From: Cliona cf. orientalis
Taxonomy: Eukaryota; Porifera; Demospongiae; Clionaida; Clionaidae
Direction: 5' to 3'
Length of the DNA: 64,000 bases
Assembly: GCA_963930775.1 (NCBI GenBank)
Contig: OZ005690.1
Coordinates: 14,162,411 to 14,226,410 of the forward strand
Part shown: positions 63,875-64,000 of the stretch, one piece after another
Layout of the letters: each line of letters opens with the position of its first letter
Position numbering within the stretch: the first letter of the stretch is position 1
The notes under the pieces: model-generated
Told to the model about the DNA's origin: nothing
Seen by the model: only the letters and a program-made list of their open reading frames with translations
The model's database searches: none
Made by a program: the position numbers and the translations under genes

Positions 63875-64000
63875 ACAGAGTAACTGTTTGCAGTATTAGC
63901 AAGCAACAGTAGCCACTATCCTCATTTAACATGTGAATGCTTGTCAGCTTCCCCCTCCCATACCTGCCTTTATTTTGTATCTAACGATGGGTGGGGTCTA

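Noticed and set aside
1..64000. tRNA, rRNA or CRISPR arrays
   Set aside because: No cloverleaf with B-box-like GTTCGANNC in the right context, no rRNA core, and the tandem repeats lack regular spacers; the DNA is eukaryotic nuclear.

Overview
This is nuclear DNA of an animal, not a prokaryote or virus. Genes are split by short and medium GT-AG introns, the sequence is AT-rich and packed with short transposons, and the proteins are metazoan: vertebrate-type tyrosinase, the ciliary kinesin KIF9, Ig/CCP receptors and a NIDO protein with an ITI heavy-chain C-terminal domain. The sequence style (many TGTACATGTACA-type palindromes, dense TA-flanked MITEs) and gene mix suggest a sponge, probably a demosponge of the Amphimedon type. 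That assignment is inference. All exon models below were built by hand from reading frames, splice sites and comparison of paralogous copies in the window; introns keep the phase in every model given as complete.

Layout. 0-4.1 kb: a small Ig-stalk-TM gene (+, its signal exon lies off the left edge) converges on an Ig/CCP/TM receptor gene (-). 5.8-8.1 kb: tyrosinase gene 1 (+). 8.4-10.2 kb: a 3'-end fragment of a KIF9 gene. 13.3-20.6 kb: a KIF9-like gene (+) without the ATP-binding half of its motor and with a one-base frameshift. 21.6-25.5 kb: tyrosinase gene 2 (+). 27.4 kb: another stray KIF9 last-exon piece. 28.2-29.9 kb: a second, divergent Ig/CCP/TM receptor (-). 30-39.9 kb: gene-poor, repeats. 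39.9-48.2 kb: a second convergent pair, small Ig-TM gene (+) and Ig/CCP/TM receptor (-), clear paralogues of the first pair. The receptor's first intron carries a LINE fragment and a 2.1-kb foldback element. 50.2-52.7 kb: a secreted NIDO + ITI_HC_C gene (+). 53.0 kb: a broken C-terminal exon (-) fused to a relic of tyrosinase 3' flank. 53-61 kb: repeats, including a small frameshifted ORF that resembles the N-terminal zinc-binding region of RAG1. 61.7 kb to the end: a third small Ig gene (+), running off the right edge.

The main theme is a duplicated cluster of rapidly diversifying Ig-superfamily surface receptors in convergent pairs: a small tail-less Ig protein facing a larger Ig/CCP receptor whose cytoplasmic tail keeps an ITIM-like tyrosine motif. 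This resembles, in organisation only, the paired receptors of animal immune or allorecognition complexes. The unit [small Ig -> <- Ig/CCP receptor, tyrosinase ->] at 0-8 kb has a second version at 40-53 kb in which the tyrosinase is gone, the NIDO gene sits in its place and only tyrosinase 3' flank remains. Comparison of such paralogous blocks also gives precise empty-site/filled-site pairs for several transposons.
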